The notes under the pieces: model-generated
What the model saw: only the letters and a program-made list of their open reading frames with translations
Databases searched by the model: none
Told to the model about the DNA's origin: nothing
In this document: positions 26,134 to 35,711 of the stretch, piece after piece
Layout: each line of letters opens with the position of its first letter
Position numbering within the stretch: position 1 is the stretch's first letter
Assembly (NCBI GenBank): GCA_016719225.1
Contig: JADKAN010000004.1
Coordinates: 186,001-250,000, forward strand
DNA: 64,000 nucleotides
Reading direction: 5' to 3'
Source: Flavobacteriales bacterium
GTDB taxonomy: Bacteria > Bacteroidota > Bacteroidia > Flavobacteriales_F > PHOS-HE28
Program-made: the position numbers and the translations under genes

Positions 26134-29100
26134 TCACTTTCCCACCACGACCCGTACTCCTTCACTGTGCGATGAGAATTCCGGTGCGTACATGCACATT
26201 GCCGTGGTGATGCCGTTGCTGAAATCGCCTGCGTGGGAAACGCGCAGTTCGTACTCGAAGACGTAGGTGCCGGGCTCCACATGGTCGAAGAAGAAGTCCG
26301 TGGCCGCGTCCCGGGTACTTTGGTAGTAGCCCAAGCCGCCTTGATAGTGGTAACCGCTCAGCGTTTCCGTTGGTTCCAAGCCCGCGGCGCGTAGGTCTTT
26401 CAGGTGCACGTAGTCCATGGCGCGGTCGGTGCGCAGTTCGATCCGGACGGTCAGCTTGTCGCCGGGTTTCAGTGTTCGGCCCTTATCCAGTGATATGAGC
26501 TTTGCCCCTGCGTCGGTCTGTTCATTCAACATCACCTGCTTCTTGATGTTGAACGGACTTTCGGCGGAAGTGACCTTGTCCATCTGCTCGAAATACTGCC
26601 AATACAGTGCGCCCCAAGCGGAACGATCCGACGTGGTGGTGATGGTGACATCGCCCATGGAGGGTTTGATCGCGTCAGCGGTCCACATCTTCTGGAAATA
26701 GCCGGTGCCGGCCTCCTGTTTTTCGGCCACAACTTTCTCCCCACCTACCGTGATCACCGGAGCATCCACGGGTTCAAGCCAGTTGTCGCCGGTGAGCAGC
26801 AGCGCATAGCAGGCTTCGGCCGTGGCCTTGGTGGTTTTCCAGTCCGTGGTCTGTTTCAGTTTTAAAAGGTACAGCCGCAGTTCGTTCACACTGGCTTCAT
26901 CATTAGCCACTTCGTGGAATGCCTCGATCATCAGTGCATGGGTTTCCACGGGGAAGTCCCACCAGTAGTAACCGCCGGAGAAGCCTTTCCAATACATGCC
27001 CAGTTCCTCGCTGCGCGTGGCCCGTTCACTTAGCGACTTCGTGATGAGCTGAGCCGTGATATGGTCGCCGAGACGGTCCAGAGCGAGCGCGATCATAGCC
27101 TGTTCCTGCAGGCCGAAGCTGAGCCAGGTAGCAGCCAACCGCGCTTTGTAAAATTCCACGGCAGTGTTGGTTGTCCCATTGATCGGCCAGCGCGGAAAGA
27201 AGCTACGGCTGTAGAGGTACTGCACCGTGGAATGATCGGGTGTATACTTCGCAAGCTCAACTTTTGTCATCCGCTTTTGCAGGATCCTGTAATCCGCATC
27301 CACGTCGCTGTCAAGCCAATTCACTGCGTTCTTCAGCATCATTTGCGTTTGGCCATCGGGACGTAGGTCCGCTGCGCCGAGCTTTTCCAAATGCCCGAAC
27401 CCCGCGACGATGCTTTGGGTGACCCAGCGCGACGGTTCCATGCCACTGAACCAGGGCCATGCCCCGTTGCCAAGCTGTGCGTCGCGCATTTTTTTCATGG
27501 CCACGGCTTTTTCGTTCGCCATCCGCTGCATATCGAACAGCAAGGCGATGCGCTCCTTGCTTTCCCTTTCACTACGTGCGTTCAATACCCACGGGGTTTC
27601 GGCGAGGATCATATTCTTCAGCTCGCTATTCTTCTCCAAGTTGCTTAAGAATGCTTCCTCATTGCCTTCACCTTTTGCGGCCCACTGGGCAAAGACCTGC
27701 TTGATCGCCGGACGCTCGTACACGATATGTGCCGCAAGGCTGTTGGCATAGAATCGACTGAAGATCTGCTCCGAGCATTCGTGCGGGTACTCCATCAGGT
27801 AAGGAAGCGCTTGCACGGCGTACCATGCCGGGTTCGGCGTGAATTCCAGTTCCAAGCTTTGATTCCGGAGCGTGGAGCTGGTGTTGTTCTTCAACTTTTC
27901 CAGCGTGAAGGTTTTCGTGCCTGCTTTGCTGATCGGTAGTGGAAGGCTTTCCGTTACGAGCACGCGGTCGGTGAGGATGGGAAGCGGCTTCTCCTCGCCA
28001 TCGTTGAAGTCCCCGGCCTTCGCACTGATGCGGACGCTCACCGCGCTCACGCCCTCTGGCACTTGGACATCCCACGCTACGGTAGCGCTCGCGCCAGGGC
28101 CGGCGGTGAAGGGAACGGTGTTGTTCTTCAACCCGAAGCGATCATTCAACGGAGCGTTGGTAAAGGGGTCGAAGAGTTCCAAGCTTGCTGTTCCATTCAC
28201 TTGGCCGCCTTCGATAACGGCCACTTTGGAGGTCAATGTGATCGCATCACCTTCGCGTAGGAAGCGCGGTAGGTTGGGCGTTACCATCAGCGGCTTTTGC
28301 GTGATGACCTCTTTCGTGAACTGTGCGATCCTGAGGTCCGTGGTATGGGCGAGGCCCAAAAATTTCCAACGCGTAAGTGCATCAGGCATGGCGAACCGCA
28401 GGATCACGCTGCCATCCTTGTCCGTGAGCAGGTCCGGCAGGAAGAAGGCGGTCTCGCGGAAGTCCGTGCGCGTTACGGGCGGAGGTGTGCTGCTGGATAG
28501 AGCATCGGCTGATCCCTGCTTTACTGCGCTATCGGCAACAACTCCGGCTTTGTCCTTTTCCATCATTGCGCTTCCCATCGCCATCATGGGCGGTGCGGCG
28601 GCATCGGCTTGCATTTCCAAATTCGCAACACCGCCGCGCATATACCGGTTGCGGCCATATTGAACTCCAAAGCCGAACGTGTTCAGTTCCGGGATAACAC
28701 GAGCGGTATCACCGGGTATCAAACCATCCCGCCAGATCTGCTCCCCGTTGTTCACATCAAAAGGCACGAGCTGTATCCAGCCCATTTGCGACCTGTTCGC
28801 AGGCCATACGGACATGTCCCATGCGTGCGGCACGAAATGGTCCAACGAAGCATCGTACATGCCAGCGAGCAGTTGCGCCGCCACTTTTTCGCCTTTTTGC
28901 CCGGTGATCTTCAATCGCCATTCTTCTTTCGCACCGGGTAAAAGTTTGTCGCGGAAGGTCATCCATTCCACCTGCAGTTCTTTATTGCTCCACGGCACGT
29001 CAATGACCACACCTTGGCTGTGCGCGCGGCCGCGTTCCACGCAAACAAAGTGCACATTGAATCCCCCACGGTCGGCCTCTTGCACGGGAAGTTCAACGCG

Positions 29101-32100
29101 CTGTTGGCCTTCCTTCAGCGTGATCCAGCGCCGCTCCGTGATCGTACCGTCGCGATCCACCTCCATCAGGACATGCGCTTCCGACAATGCGGAGCTCACC
29201 AGCAATAGCGCCTTTTCTCCAGGCTCCGCTTTTGGTTTCACGGCTTCCACGTGGAATGCCTCATTGACGAATCCAGTGCGCAGGTCCGCTGGAGCATAGA
29301 TGGTCACGTCTTTCTTCACATCTACCGTATCGCCTTGGGCGTCCACTGCGCTTACCTCGATCAGGTAACTGCCCACATCCCATTTTCCAATACCTGCTAT
29401 TGCTAAGGGTTTGCCGTTAGCGGACCAGTTTTTCCGCTCCAGCACCACGATGCTTTTCTGCCAGGTCAGCGGGTCGTTCTCATCCGCGTACACGTCCTGC
29501 GGGAAGCGCTCCTTGAATTGTGCTTCGGTAAGGACGTGGCGGTCAGGGCGTTCCCATAACCGATCGCGCAACGGCATTGCTGGCGCTTGTAAGCGGATGA
29601 TGCGCACATCCATCGGCACATCCAGTGTGTTGCCATTCAGGTCCTGCACGCTCAGGTCCAAGCTGTCAGCGGAGGAACGGTCAATGCCTTCCCCGACGTT
29701 CAGCGCGATGTCGATGCTGCGATAGCCCACAGAAAGGCTGGTGTTCCCCGTCTGCGTTTCGCCGTTCACATCGGTGGTGCTGGCCTCGATGCTGAATGTG
29801 AAAGTTGGATCGGCCTGTCGCGAAATAGCCTGATCGGCCTCAGCAAGGAAGCTGATGGTAAAGTTGCCATTCGCATCCGCTTCCGCCGTGCCGCTGGCCA
29901 CTTCCGTGGGCGTACCCCAAGGAACGAATGAGCGCCAGTAGCTGCCGCACCACCAAGGCATGCGTGCTTCTCGGTGCACTGTCCATTGCACTTGCGCCCC
30001 ATCCAGCGGCACACCGGCGTAGCTCTTCGCTAGGCCCCGGACCGTTGCCAGGGTGTTCAACTTGGCGACACTTCCTGCGTTGGCGGTATCGTTCTTCGGA
30101 AAGAGCACCTCGAAGGTGGGCCGCTTGTATTCCTCTACCTCAATGCTCCGGCTGCCAAATTCTTCCTGAAGCCGCATGCTGCCGGTCAGCGTTCCCTGCG
30201 GCGCCTTGAATCCACCATGGAACGCCCCGAACGCATCGGTGATCACGTTCACGGAGTCCACGACCTGATCATTCACATCGAAGAACTTCACCGTGCTCTT
30301 GTAGCCGGGTTTCACAACAGTGGTCTTGCCGCGCTTTACTGTTACGATGCCTTTGAAAAGCACCGGCTGGCCTGGGCGGTAGATCGCACGGTCAGTGAAA
30401 AGAAAGGTGCGCATGCTGTCGCGGTCCACGTCATCATCATAGTCCCGGTAATAGTAGTTCCCATCGGTGACCAAACGGTCCTTTCCATAAGTGATCTCCC
30501 AGAATTGTTGACCGCGCTGATCTTTCGGTGCGGCGACTTCAGCCATGCCATCCGCGTTCGTAACAGCGGAGCCGAGGCTTATATCGCGCACCCCATTGTT
30601 CTGATAACGCCGGACGAAGAGTTCCGCCTTGGCGCTCGGGACGGGCATACCGCTTTCGCGGTCCAGCACCAGTGCTCCGGCCCTGCCTTTGGCACCGTTG
30701 CGTTGGGCCATTGCCAAGCGAGATACATGCACTGCGGTGATCACGGTGAGCCCGCTGTCGTTTGGTATCCGTGCGGTGGAAGCGATAATGCTATAGCTCC
30801 CGATCGAAAGCGGTTCCACGGGTAGTTCCACGACATGCGTGTTGAGGTCGCCGTCGACCGGAAGTACCACGTTCCATTCACGCAGTACGGGCAATTTCAA
30901 AACGCGTTGGAGCTCATCCTCGTCACGGTTCCGGCGGCGCTCATTTTCCGGACCGTTCTCCTTCACGATGCGCAACCAGAGCTGTTCGGTGTTCGCATAA
31001 TTCACAGAGATCAGGAAGGGCTTGTCCGGTGATGTCGCCTCTTCACCACGTACCTGCAAGGAAGGTTGCGTCCACTGCGCAAGTAATGCGGTGGCACGTT
31101 TGGATGCGAAAGGTTCCTTTCGTTGCAACGCTATCCCGCGGCAGATGTCCACGGCGGTTTTCTTCTCCCATTTGAAAGCGCTGTCCGGCGCAAGCCGCTG
31201 ATATTTTGCGGCTTGCTCCATGTGCCATTCGGCGATGGCGATGAGCACTGCGCTTTTTTCCTCGCTGGCGGAAAGCCCAGCGTTCTGTGCAACGAGCGCG
31301 TTGAGATAAAGGCTGTCTTTTTCGGGTAAGGTGCTGTTGGCACGGACGAAGGCCAGGCGTGCCAGCGTGAGGTCGTTGAGCGCCGTTCTGCCAGCATCGG
31401 GGAGATGCAGAACGGTGAGTTGCTGGTATAGCCGAAGTGCCTGCCATTCCCATGCAGTGGTGTCGCGTGTGGTCAGATCCGCCTTGGCGAATTCAGGCTC
31501 GGGGGCGAAGGCTTCATGGCTGTCCAGCTGGAAGCGCCATGCCGGTTCCGAAAGGCGCGTTTCGCTGTCCTGGAACACGTCCAAGGCGCGATGGGCGAGC
31601 AGGTCAAAAAGCGTTGGCCGTAATGATGGGTCGCCATTTTCCGGTTGCAACAATGAACGCAGATCGCCCACCGGGATCTTCGCCAATTCTTCCGCCGGCC
31701 GCAGTGATGCCGTGTAATGCTCGATCACCTTGCGCATGAAGGTGGCCTGGTCCCAGGTTTCGGGGTCTGTAGCCGCTTCGGCCAGATCCGTGCGATCGAG
31801 CACCTGCCAGCGGTTCTGCTGGTAGTAGTTCCACCACTGTTCCGCGACAACACTCTTCAGTAATTGCTTCAAAGGCATTGCCGCGGTATCCGCAGCGGAA
31901 TCGAGTTGCGCGATCACCTGTACGGGCTCCACGCCGATGTTCTGCTGGAACCGCGCGGAATACATCCAAGCGCGGAACTCCGTGCGCCAGTCCTTTTCCG
32001 CCCGCGCCTTGCCGAGCAACGTCCTGGTTTCCTTCAGCGCACCAGCGTACTGGCCGAGGTTGCTGAGCGAATCGATCGAAGCCCAGATCGCGTCATGATC

Positions 32101-32199
32101 TTTTGCTGGCATGGTGGCGGTGTTCTTCGTGGAGGCACAACCCAGTGCCAGAAGCAATGTAGCGGCGGTGCCGAGCAGGAGCTGTCGGATGTTGTGCAT
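26134..32199 (-). CDS. Alpha-2-macroglobulin-family lipoprotein with thioester motif
   Basis: A 2021-aa envelope protein. I start it at MHNIRQLLLGTAATLLLALG, which gives a lipobox (LALGC); an ATG 28 codons upstream is less likely. After a helical N-terminal region come macroglobulin beta domains, including the recognisable FLFTDRAIYRPGQPVLFKGI (MG2), then the bait-like region and the helical thioester domain with HECSEQ (Cys1475, Gln1478), so the internal Cys-Gln thioester should form. A C-terminal receptor-binding-like domain closes the protein. Bacterial alpha-2-macroglobulins trap proteases in the periplasm. The usual partner PbpC is not adjacent; flanking genes are a lipoprotein and a divergent FMN enzyme. 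Confidence 0.88.
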   Translation of the reverse strand: MHNIRQLLLGTAATLLLALGCASTKNTATMPAKDHDAIWASIDSLSNLGQYAGALKETRTLLGKARAEKDWRTEFRAWMYSARFQQNIGVEPVQVIAQLDSAADTAAMPLKQLLKSVVAEQWWNYYQQNRWQVLDRTDLAEAATDPETWDQATFMRKVIEHYTASLRPAEELAKIPVGDLRSLLQPENGDPSLRPTLFDLLAHRALDVFQDSETRLSEPAWRFQLDSHEAFAPEPEFAKADLTTRDTTAWEWQALRLYQQLTVLHLPDAGRTALNDLTLARLAFVRANSTLPEKDSLYLNALVAQNAGLSASEEKSAVLIAIAEWHMEQAAKYQRLAPDSAFKWEKKTAVDICRGIALQRKEPFASKRATALLAQWTQPSLQVRGEEATSPDKPFLISVNYANTEQLWLRIVKENGPENERRRNRDEDELQRVLKLPVLREWNVVLPVDGDLNTHVVELPVEPLSIGSYSIIASTARIPNDSGLTVITAVHVSRLAMAQRNGAKGRAGALVLDRESGMPVPSAKAELFVRRYQNNGVRDISLGSAVTNADGMAEVAAPKDQRGQQFWEITYGKDRLVTDGNYYYRDYDDDVDRDSMRTFLFTDRAIYRPGQPVLFKGIVTVKRGKTTVVKPGYKSTVKFFDVNDQVVDSVNVITDAFGAFHGGFKAPQGTLTGSMRLQEEFGSRSIEVEEYKRPTFEVLFPKNDTANAGSVAKLNTLATVRGLAKSYAGVPLDGAQVQWTVHREARMPWWCGSYWRSFVPWGTPTEVASGTAEADANGNFTISFLAEADQAISRQADPTFTFSIEASTTDVNGETQTGNTSLSVGYRSIDIALNVGEGIDRSSADSLDLSVQDLNGNTLDVPMDVRIIRLQAPAMPLRDRLWERPDRHVLTEAQFKERFPQDVYADENDPLTWQKSIVVLERKNWSANGKPLAIAGIGKWDVGSYLIEVSAVDAQGDTVDVKKDVTIYAPADLRTGFVNEAFHVEAVKPKAEPGEKALLLVSSALSEAHVLMEVDRDGTITERRWITLKEGQQRVELPVQEADRGGFNVHFVCVERGRAHSQGVVIDVPWSNKELQVEWMTFRDKLLPGAKEEWRLKITGQKGEKVAAQLLAGMYDASLDHFVPHAWDMSVWPANRSQMGWIQLVPFDVNNGEQIWRDGLIPGDTARVIPELNTFGFGVQYGRNRYMRGGVANLEMQADAAAPPMMAMGSAMMEKDKAGVVADSAVKQGSADALSSSTPPPVTRTDFRETAFFLPDLLTDKDGSVILRFAMPDALTRWKFLGLAHTTDLRIAQFTKEVITQKPLMVTPNLPRFLREGDAITLTSKVAVIEGGQVNGTASLELFDPFTNAPLNDRFGLKNNTVPFTAGPGASATVAWDVQVPEGVSAVSVRISAKAGDFNDGEEKPLPILTDRVLVTESLPLPISKAGTKTFTLEKLKNNTSSTLRNQSLELEFTPNPAWYAVQALPYLMEYPHECSEQIFSRFYANSLAAHIVYERPAIKQVFAQWAAKGEGNEEAFLSNLEKNSELKNMILAETPWVLNARSERESKERIALLFDMQRMANEKAVAMKKMRDAQLGNGAWPWFSGMEPSRWVTQSIVAGFGHLEKLGAADLRPDGQTQMMLKNAVNWLDSDVDADYRILQKRMTKVELAKYTPDHSTVQYLYSRSFFPRWPINGTTNTAVEFYKARLAATWLSFGLQEQAMIALALDRLGDHITAQLITKSLSERATRSEELGMYWKGFSGGYYWWDFPVETHALMIEAFHEVANDEASVNELRLYLLKLKQTTDWKTTKATAEACYALLLTGDNWLEPVDAPVITVGGEKVVAEKQEAGTGYFQKMWTADAIKPSMGDVTITTTSDRSAWGALYWQYFEQMDKVTSAESPFNIKKQVMLNEQTDAGAKLISLDKGRTLKPGDKLTVRIELRTDRAMDYVHLKDLRAAGLEPTETLSGYHYQGGLGYYQSTRDAATDFFFDHVEPGTYVFEYELRVSHAGDFSNGITTAMCMYAPEFSSHSEGVRVVVGK

Positions 32200-32538
32200 C
32201 AAAAGTTGCCGCAGCTGTTGGGTCCGCCGGGCATAGCGCCAAAGATCGCCATTCATGCCGGGCTGTACACGCCTGACACCCATGGGTTCAATTCCTTGGC
32301 TCGGTGCATCAGGTTCCTAAAGTGGAGTCCTTGACGGCACATTCCGCCAAACGTGGGGGATGACTGTTACATTCAGCGCTACACCGTGTCAGTCCAATTC
32401 CTTGTATCTCCATGGTTGAGGACTAGTTTCCGTTCTCATCCATCCCGCGCACCTTTCGCAAGGAACGTTGTTACCTCATTGACGGAATTTGGCGCGGAGT
32501 TCAAGCCTCCATTTTTTGCCGGATCTAACTTTACATCC
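32200..32538. other. Divergent intergenic region between the alpha-2-macroglobulin and FMN-enzyme genes
   Basis: This 339-bp spacer contains a TAACTTTA box at 32526, a TTTG-N19-ATTTTTTG arrangement at 32488-32518 and a GATCTTTG (reverse strand) about 45 nt upstream of the alpha-2-macroglobulin start. No RNA gene or repeat was recognised. Upstream in-frame extensions of both genes run into it, but they show no signal-peptide or family similarity. Confidence 0.4.
32526..32533 (+). promoter_or_regulatory. Putative -7 box (TAACTTTA) of the FMN-binding gene
   Basis: It is one mismatch from TAnnTTTG and is followed by CATCC before the ATG at 32539. A second candidate (TTTG-N19-ATTTTTTG, 32488-32518) would give a leader of roughly 15 nt. 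Confidence 0.35.
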
Positions 32539-34071
32539 ATGCGGAAGCTCTTCTACCTCATTAGCACCATCTTGCTGATCATCATCGCCGTTGTGGGCTG
32601 GTACGACCATCGGTACTTCTGGGCCTATGCCGTGATGCTGCCACTTTTCTTGTTGGGTCTGTACGACATGTTCCAGACCCGGCATACCATTCTGCGGAAT
32701 TTCCCGGTGCTCGGTCACATGCGCTACGCGTTGGAGTTCATCTCCCCAGAGATCCAGCAGTACTTCATCGAGAGGACCACGGACGGACGTCCGTTCAGCC
32801 GTCAACAGCGGGCTTTGGTCTATGAGCGGGCGAAGAACGTGGGTGACACCGTGCCCTTCGGCACTCAGTTGGACATCAACGCGGCGAGTTATGAGGGGAT
32901 CCGCCACTCGATCTATCCCAAGGAAAAGCCTGCCGACCCAACGCGGATAACCATCGGCGGTGCATATTGCAAGAAGCCTTACAGCGCCTCCTTGCTGAAC
33001 GTTTCCGCCATGAGCTTCGGCGCTCTGAGCGACCGCGCCGTATTGGCGCTCAACGCTGGTGCGAAGAAAGGTGGGTTCTACCACAACACCGGAGAGGGCG
33101 GTCTCAGCGACCACCACCTGAAGAACGGCGGCGACCTTGTTTGGCAGATCGGTACCGGCTACTTCGGCTGTCGGACCAAAGAGGGGAACTTCGATCCGGA
33201 ACTGTTCCGGACCAAAGTGGCCGAGCACGCTCAGGTGCGCATGATCGAACTGAAGATCTCCCAAGGTGCAAAGCCCGGACACGGCGGCGTGCTTCCCGCC
33301 GTGAAGAACTCACCGGAGATCGCGCGGATCAGGCACTTGGAGCCGCACACCACGGTGATCTCCCCGCCCGGTCACAGCGCATTCACCAACGCGGACGGCT
33401 TCCTGGACTTCATCGACCAGTTGCGCGAGCTCAGCGGTGGTCTGCCCGTGGGCTTCAAGCTCTGCATCGGTCGCACCGAGGAGTTCACCGAGCTGTGCGA
33501 GAAAATGGTCGCGACAGGCAAACGGCCGGACTTTATCACCGTGGATGGCGCGGAAGGCGGAACGGGCGCGTCACCCTTGGAATTCACGGATTCCGTAGGC
33601 ATGCCCATCGAGCCCGCCTTGATGTTCGTGCGCCGCACATTGGAACGCTTCGGACTGCACGGGGAGATCAAGATCATCGCCAGCGGCAAGGTGCTTACGG
33701 CTGCTAGTTTGATGAAGATGCTCGGCCTAGGAGCCGACCTCTGCAACAGTGCCCGCGGTTTCTTGTTCTCCTTGGGCTGCATCCAAGCGCTACGTTGTAA
33801 CACCAACGACTGCCCCACCGGCATCACCACCCAGGACAGGGGCTTGGTCCGCGGCCTGAACGTTGCCGATAAGAGTGAGCGCGTCTACCATTTCCACATC
33901 AATACACTGCTTGCGCTGATGGAATTGCTTGCGGCCTGCGGTTTGGACGACCCTGCCAAGGTGAGCATGAGCAATTTTATGCGTGGCGACGAATTCGTTC
34001 GCTTAGCGGACCGCTATTTCCCCGACAGCCTGGATCAGGTGATGCATCCTTCACCGGGGGTTGGACGCTGA
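32539..34071 (+). CDS. FMN-binding glutamate synthase family protein, membrane-anchored
   Basis: A 510-aa protein: two N-terminal hydrophobic segments (about 4-22 and 30-46), then the glutamate synthase alpha-subunit FMN barrel. Recognisable parts are SAMSFGALSDRAVLALNAGA, NTGEGGLSDHHL, KISQGAKPGHGG, VDGAEGGTGASP and LRCNTNDCPTGITTQ. The CX5CX4C pattern in the last (Cys in LGCIQ, then RC and DC) is that of the 3Fe-4S cluster of GltB. The glutaminase domain, the C-terminal GXGXG domain and a GltD partner are all missing, so it is not an ordinary glutamate synthase. Archaeal-type short GltB-like proteins are related. The reaction is unknown. Confidence 0.85.
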   Translation: MRKLFYLISTILLIIIAVVGWYDHRYFWAYAVMLPLFLLGLYDMFQTRHTILRNFPVLGHMRYALEFISPEIQQYFIERTTDGRPFSRQQRALVYERAKNVGDTVPFGTQLDINAASYEGIRHSIYPKEKPADPTRITIGGAYCKKPYSASLLNVSAMSFGALSDRAVLALNAGAKKGGFYHNTGEGGLSDHHLKNGGDLVWQIGTGYFGCRTKEGNFDPELFRTKVAEHAQVRMIELKISQGAKPGHGGVLPAVKNSPEIARIRHLEPHTTVISPPGHSAFTNADGFLDFIDQLRELSGGLPVGFKLCIGRTEEFTELCEKMVATGKRPDFITVDGAEGGTGASPLEFTDSVGMPIEPALMFVRRTLERFGLHGEIKIIASGKVLTAASLMKMLGLGADLCNSARGFLFSLGCIQALRCNTNDCPTGITTQDRGLVRGLNVADKSERVYHFHINTLLALMELLAACGLDDPAKVSMSNFMRGDEFVRLADRYFPDSLDQVMHPSPGVGR

Positions 34072-34136
34072 TCGGAACGATCTCGCGATCAACTATAGGT
34101 CTTTTCCACGTGGGACAAGCATCCGAGTGGTCCCGA

Positions 34137-34150
34137 CCGGACGCGTCCGG
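34137..34150. repeat. 14-bp perfect palindrome CCGGACGCGTCCGG
   Basis: It lies in the 119-bp gap between the FMN-enzyme stop (34071) and the membrane-protein start (34191). There is no loop or T-run, so an operator-like site is more likely than a terminator; this is untested. Confidence 0.3.
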
Positions 34151-34190
34151 AAAAGCATTTACTTGCAGGTATGCACCGTAGTCGGCTGTC

Positions 34191-35711
34191 ATGAGGATCG
34201 AACGCGATGATCTCTGGTTCGTCTTGCTCTTGGCCATTTGCGTGGCCATTCCTTTTGCTACGCATTTCTATCCCACGCTTGATGGAGCTGCCCATTTGTA
34301 CAACTCTCAATTACTGCGGGAATATCTTCTGGGAAATGCCACTATACGATCTCACTTGGAGCTCGTTGTATTGCCATTGCCCAACTATCTTGATCATGTC
34401 GGGCTGGCGCTGCTGCTCTGCATAGCCCCGGCCTGGTTGGCTGAAAAGCTTTTCATCTGTGCATACATCTTGATCGGAGCACTCGGTTTCCGGCGGTTGG
34501 TGCTTGCCATTTCCCCGTTGAACCGGAGCATGGCAGTGCTCGTTCTCCCCTTGCTGAACACGGGATTGCTCAACTTCGGCTTCTATAACTTCTCCTTGGG
34601 TGTCGCCTTGCTCTTCTGGTTCTTGGCGTGGGGCTGGAACGCTCCGGCAAAATGGGGATGGGCCTTTGGCTTGCGCATGCTACTGATCGCTACCCTGATG
34701 TATTTTTCCAATGTCTTGGCATTTGCCTTGGGCGGCCTGCTTCTAGGGTCGAAATATCTTTTGGAAGGTTGGCACGAAGGAACGGACCGATGGAAGGGCT
34801 TGCGTGGGAGGATCATCGGCCTGTTCCTGGTCGCCATTCCCGGAATAGTGGGATTCGCTGTATTCCAAGTAAACTATCAGTTCGATCCAGCCGGACCAGG
34901 ACATCCGAAGGGGGAGTTGCTACGCTGGCTATTGGAATCGCGCCAGCTGGTCGCCTACATCCGTGATCCTGAACGTCCGTTCACGATCGGCTTCTCTGTG
35001 CTCTTGGTCCTGATGTTGGTCGTTCTGGTCAAAAGGAGAACATCCCTTGAAGGTGGAGCGCTGGCCCTGCCGTTGGTCGGCCTGCTCGTTCTTGCGGCTT
35101 ACTTCTTCGTGCCGGACGGCTACAGTGCGGGCATGATGAGTGACCGCTTGGGGATGCTTCTTCTCACGATCCTGCTGATCTGGATGGCGGCCAGTGCGAT
35201 ACCTCGTAGTCTTGAAAGGACGTTGGCCGTTGTGATCGCATTGATGAGTCCGATACTTTCCTACCAACATTGGTCCAGCGTGCGTCGGTCCTTGGACATT
35301 GAGGCGCAAGCAGTGGCCCGCTCCGCTTCGGCCATACCGGAGAATGCTATCGTTTTCCCCATAACGCTCTCGGATAATTGGTTGCACGCGCACATAAGCA
35401 ACTACTTGGGGGTGAGCAAGCCGATGATCATCCTAGAGAACTATGAAGCCCGATTGGGATGGTTCCCCTTGCGATGGCGCACGAATGGTCCCATGGTCGC
35501 ATGCCTCGGCGGAAGGCCGGTCCAGAATATCCGTTGCGGTGCCGAAGGAAGTGTCCTTGGGTCAAGCCTTGCGGACCATGCCATTGTTCTTGGCGACACA
35601 GCGAGGCTTCAAGAGCCGGCTTGGAGCGCGCTGGGCAAGGAGCTTAAGGCGCGGTATTCCTTGACCTATTCGGACAAAGGTGGCTTCGTACATATTTATG
35701 CCTTGCGGTAG
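34191..35711 (+). CDS. Polytopic membrane protein, possibly GT-C-like
   Basis: A 506-aa protein with about ten hydrophobic segments and a soluble C-terminal domain of about 120 residues. The first loop after helix 1 carries an acidic PTLDGAAHLYNSQLL motif; GT-C glycosyltransferases have a catalytic acidic residue in this place, so a lipid-linked sugar transferase role is possible. I do not recognise the family, and no other cell-wall or glycan gene is nearby. Its 3' end overlaps the convergent NCS1 transporter by 16 bp. Confidence 0.6.
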   Translation: MRIERDDLWFVLLLAICVAIPFATHFYPTLDGAAHLYNSQLLREYLLGNATIRSHLELVVLPLPNYLDHVGLALLLCIAPAWLAEKLFICAYILIGALGFRRLVLAISPLNRSMAVLVLPLLNTGLLNFGFYNFSLGVALLFWFLAWGWNAPAKWGWAFGLRMLLIATLMYFSNVLAFALGGLLLGSKYLLEGWHEGTDRWKGLRGRIIGLFLVAIPGIVGFAVFQVNYQFDPAGPGHPKGELLRWLLESRQLVAYIRDPERPFTIGFSVLLVLMLVVLVKRRTSLEGGALALPLVGLLVLAAYFFVPDGYSAGMMSDRLGMLLLTILLIWMAASAIPRSLERTLAVVIALMSPILSYQHWSSVRRSLDIEAQAVARSASAIPENAIVFPITLSDNWLHAHISNYLGVSKPMIILENYEARLGWFPLRWRTNGPMVACLGGRPVQNIRCGAEGSVLGSSLADHAIVLGDTARLQEPAWSALGKELKARYSLTYSDKGGFVHIYALR

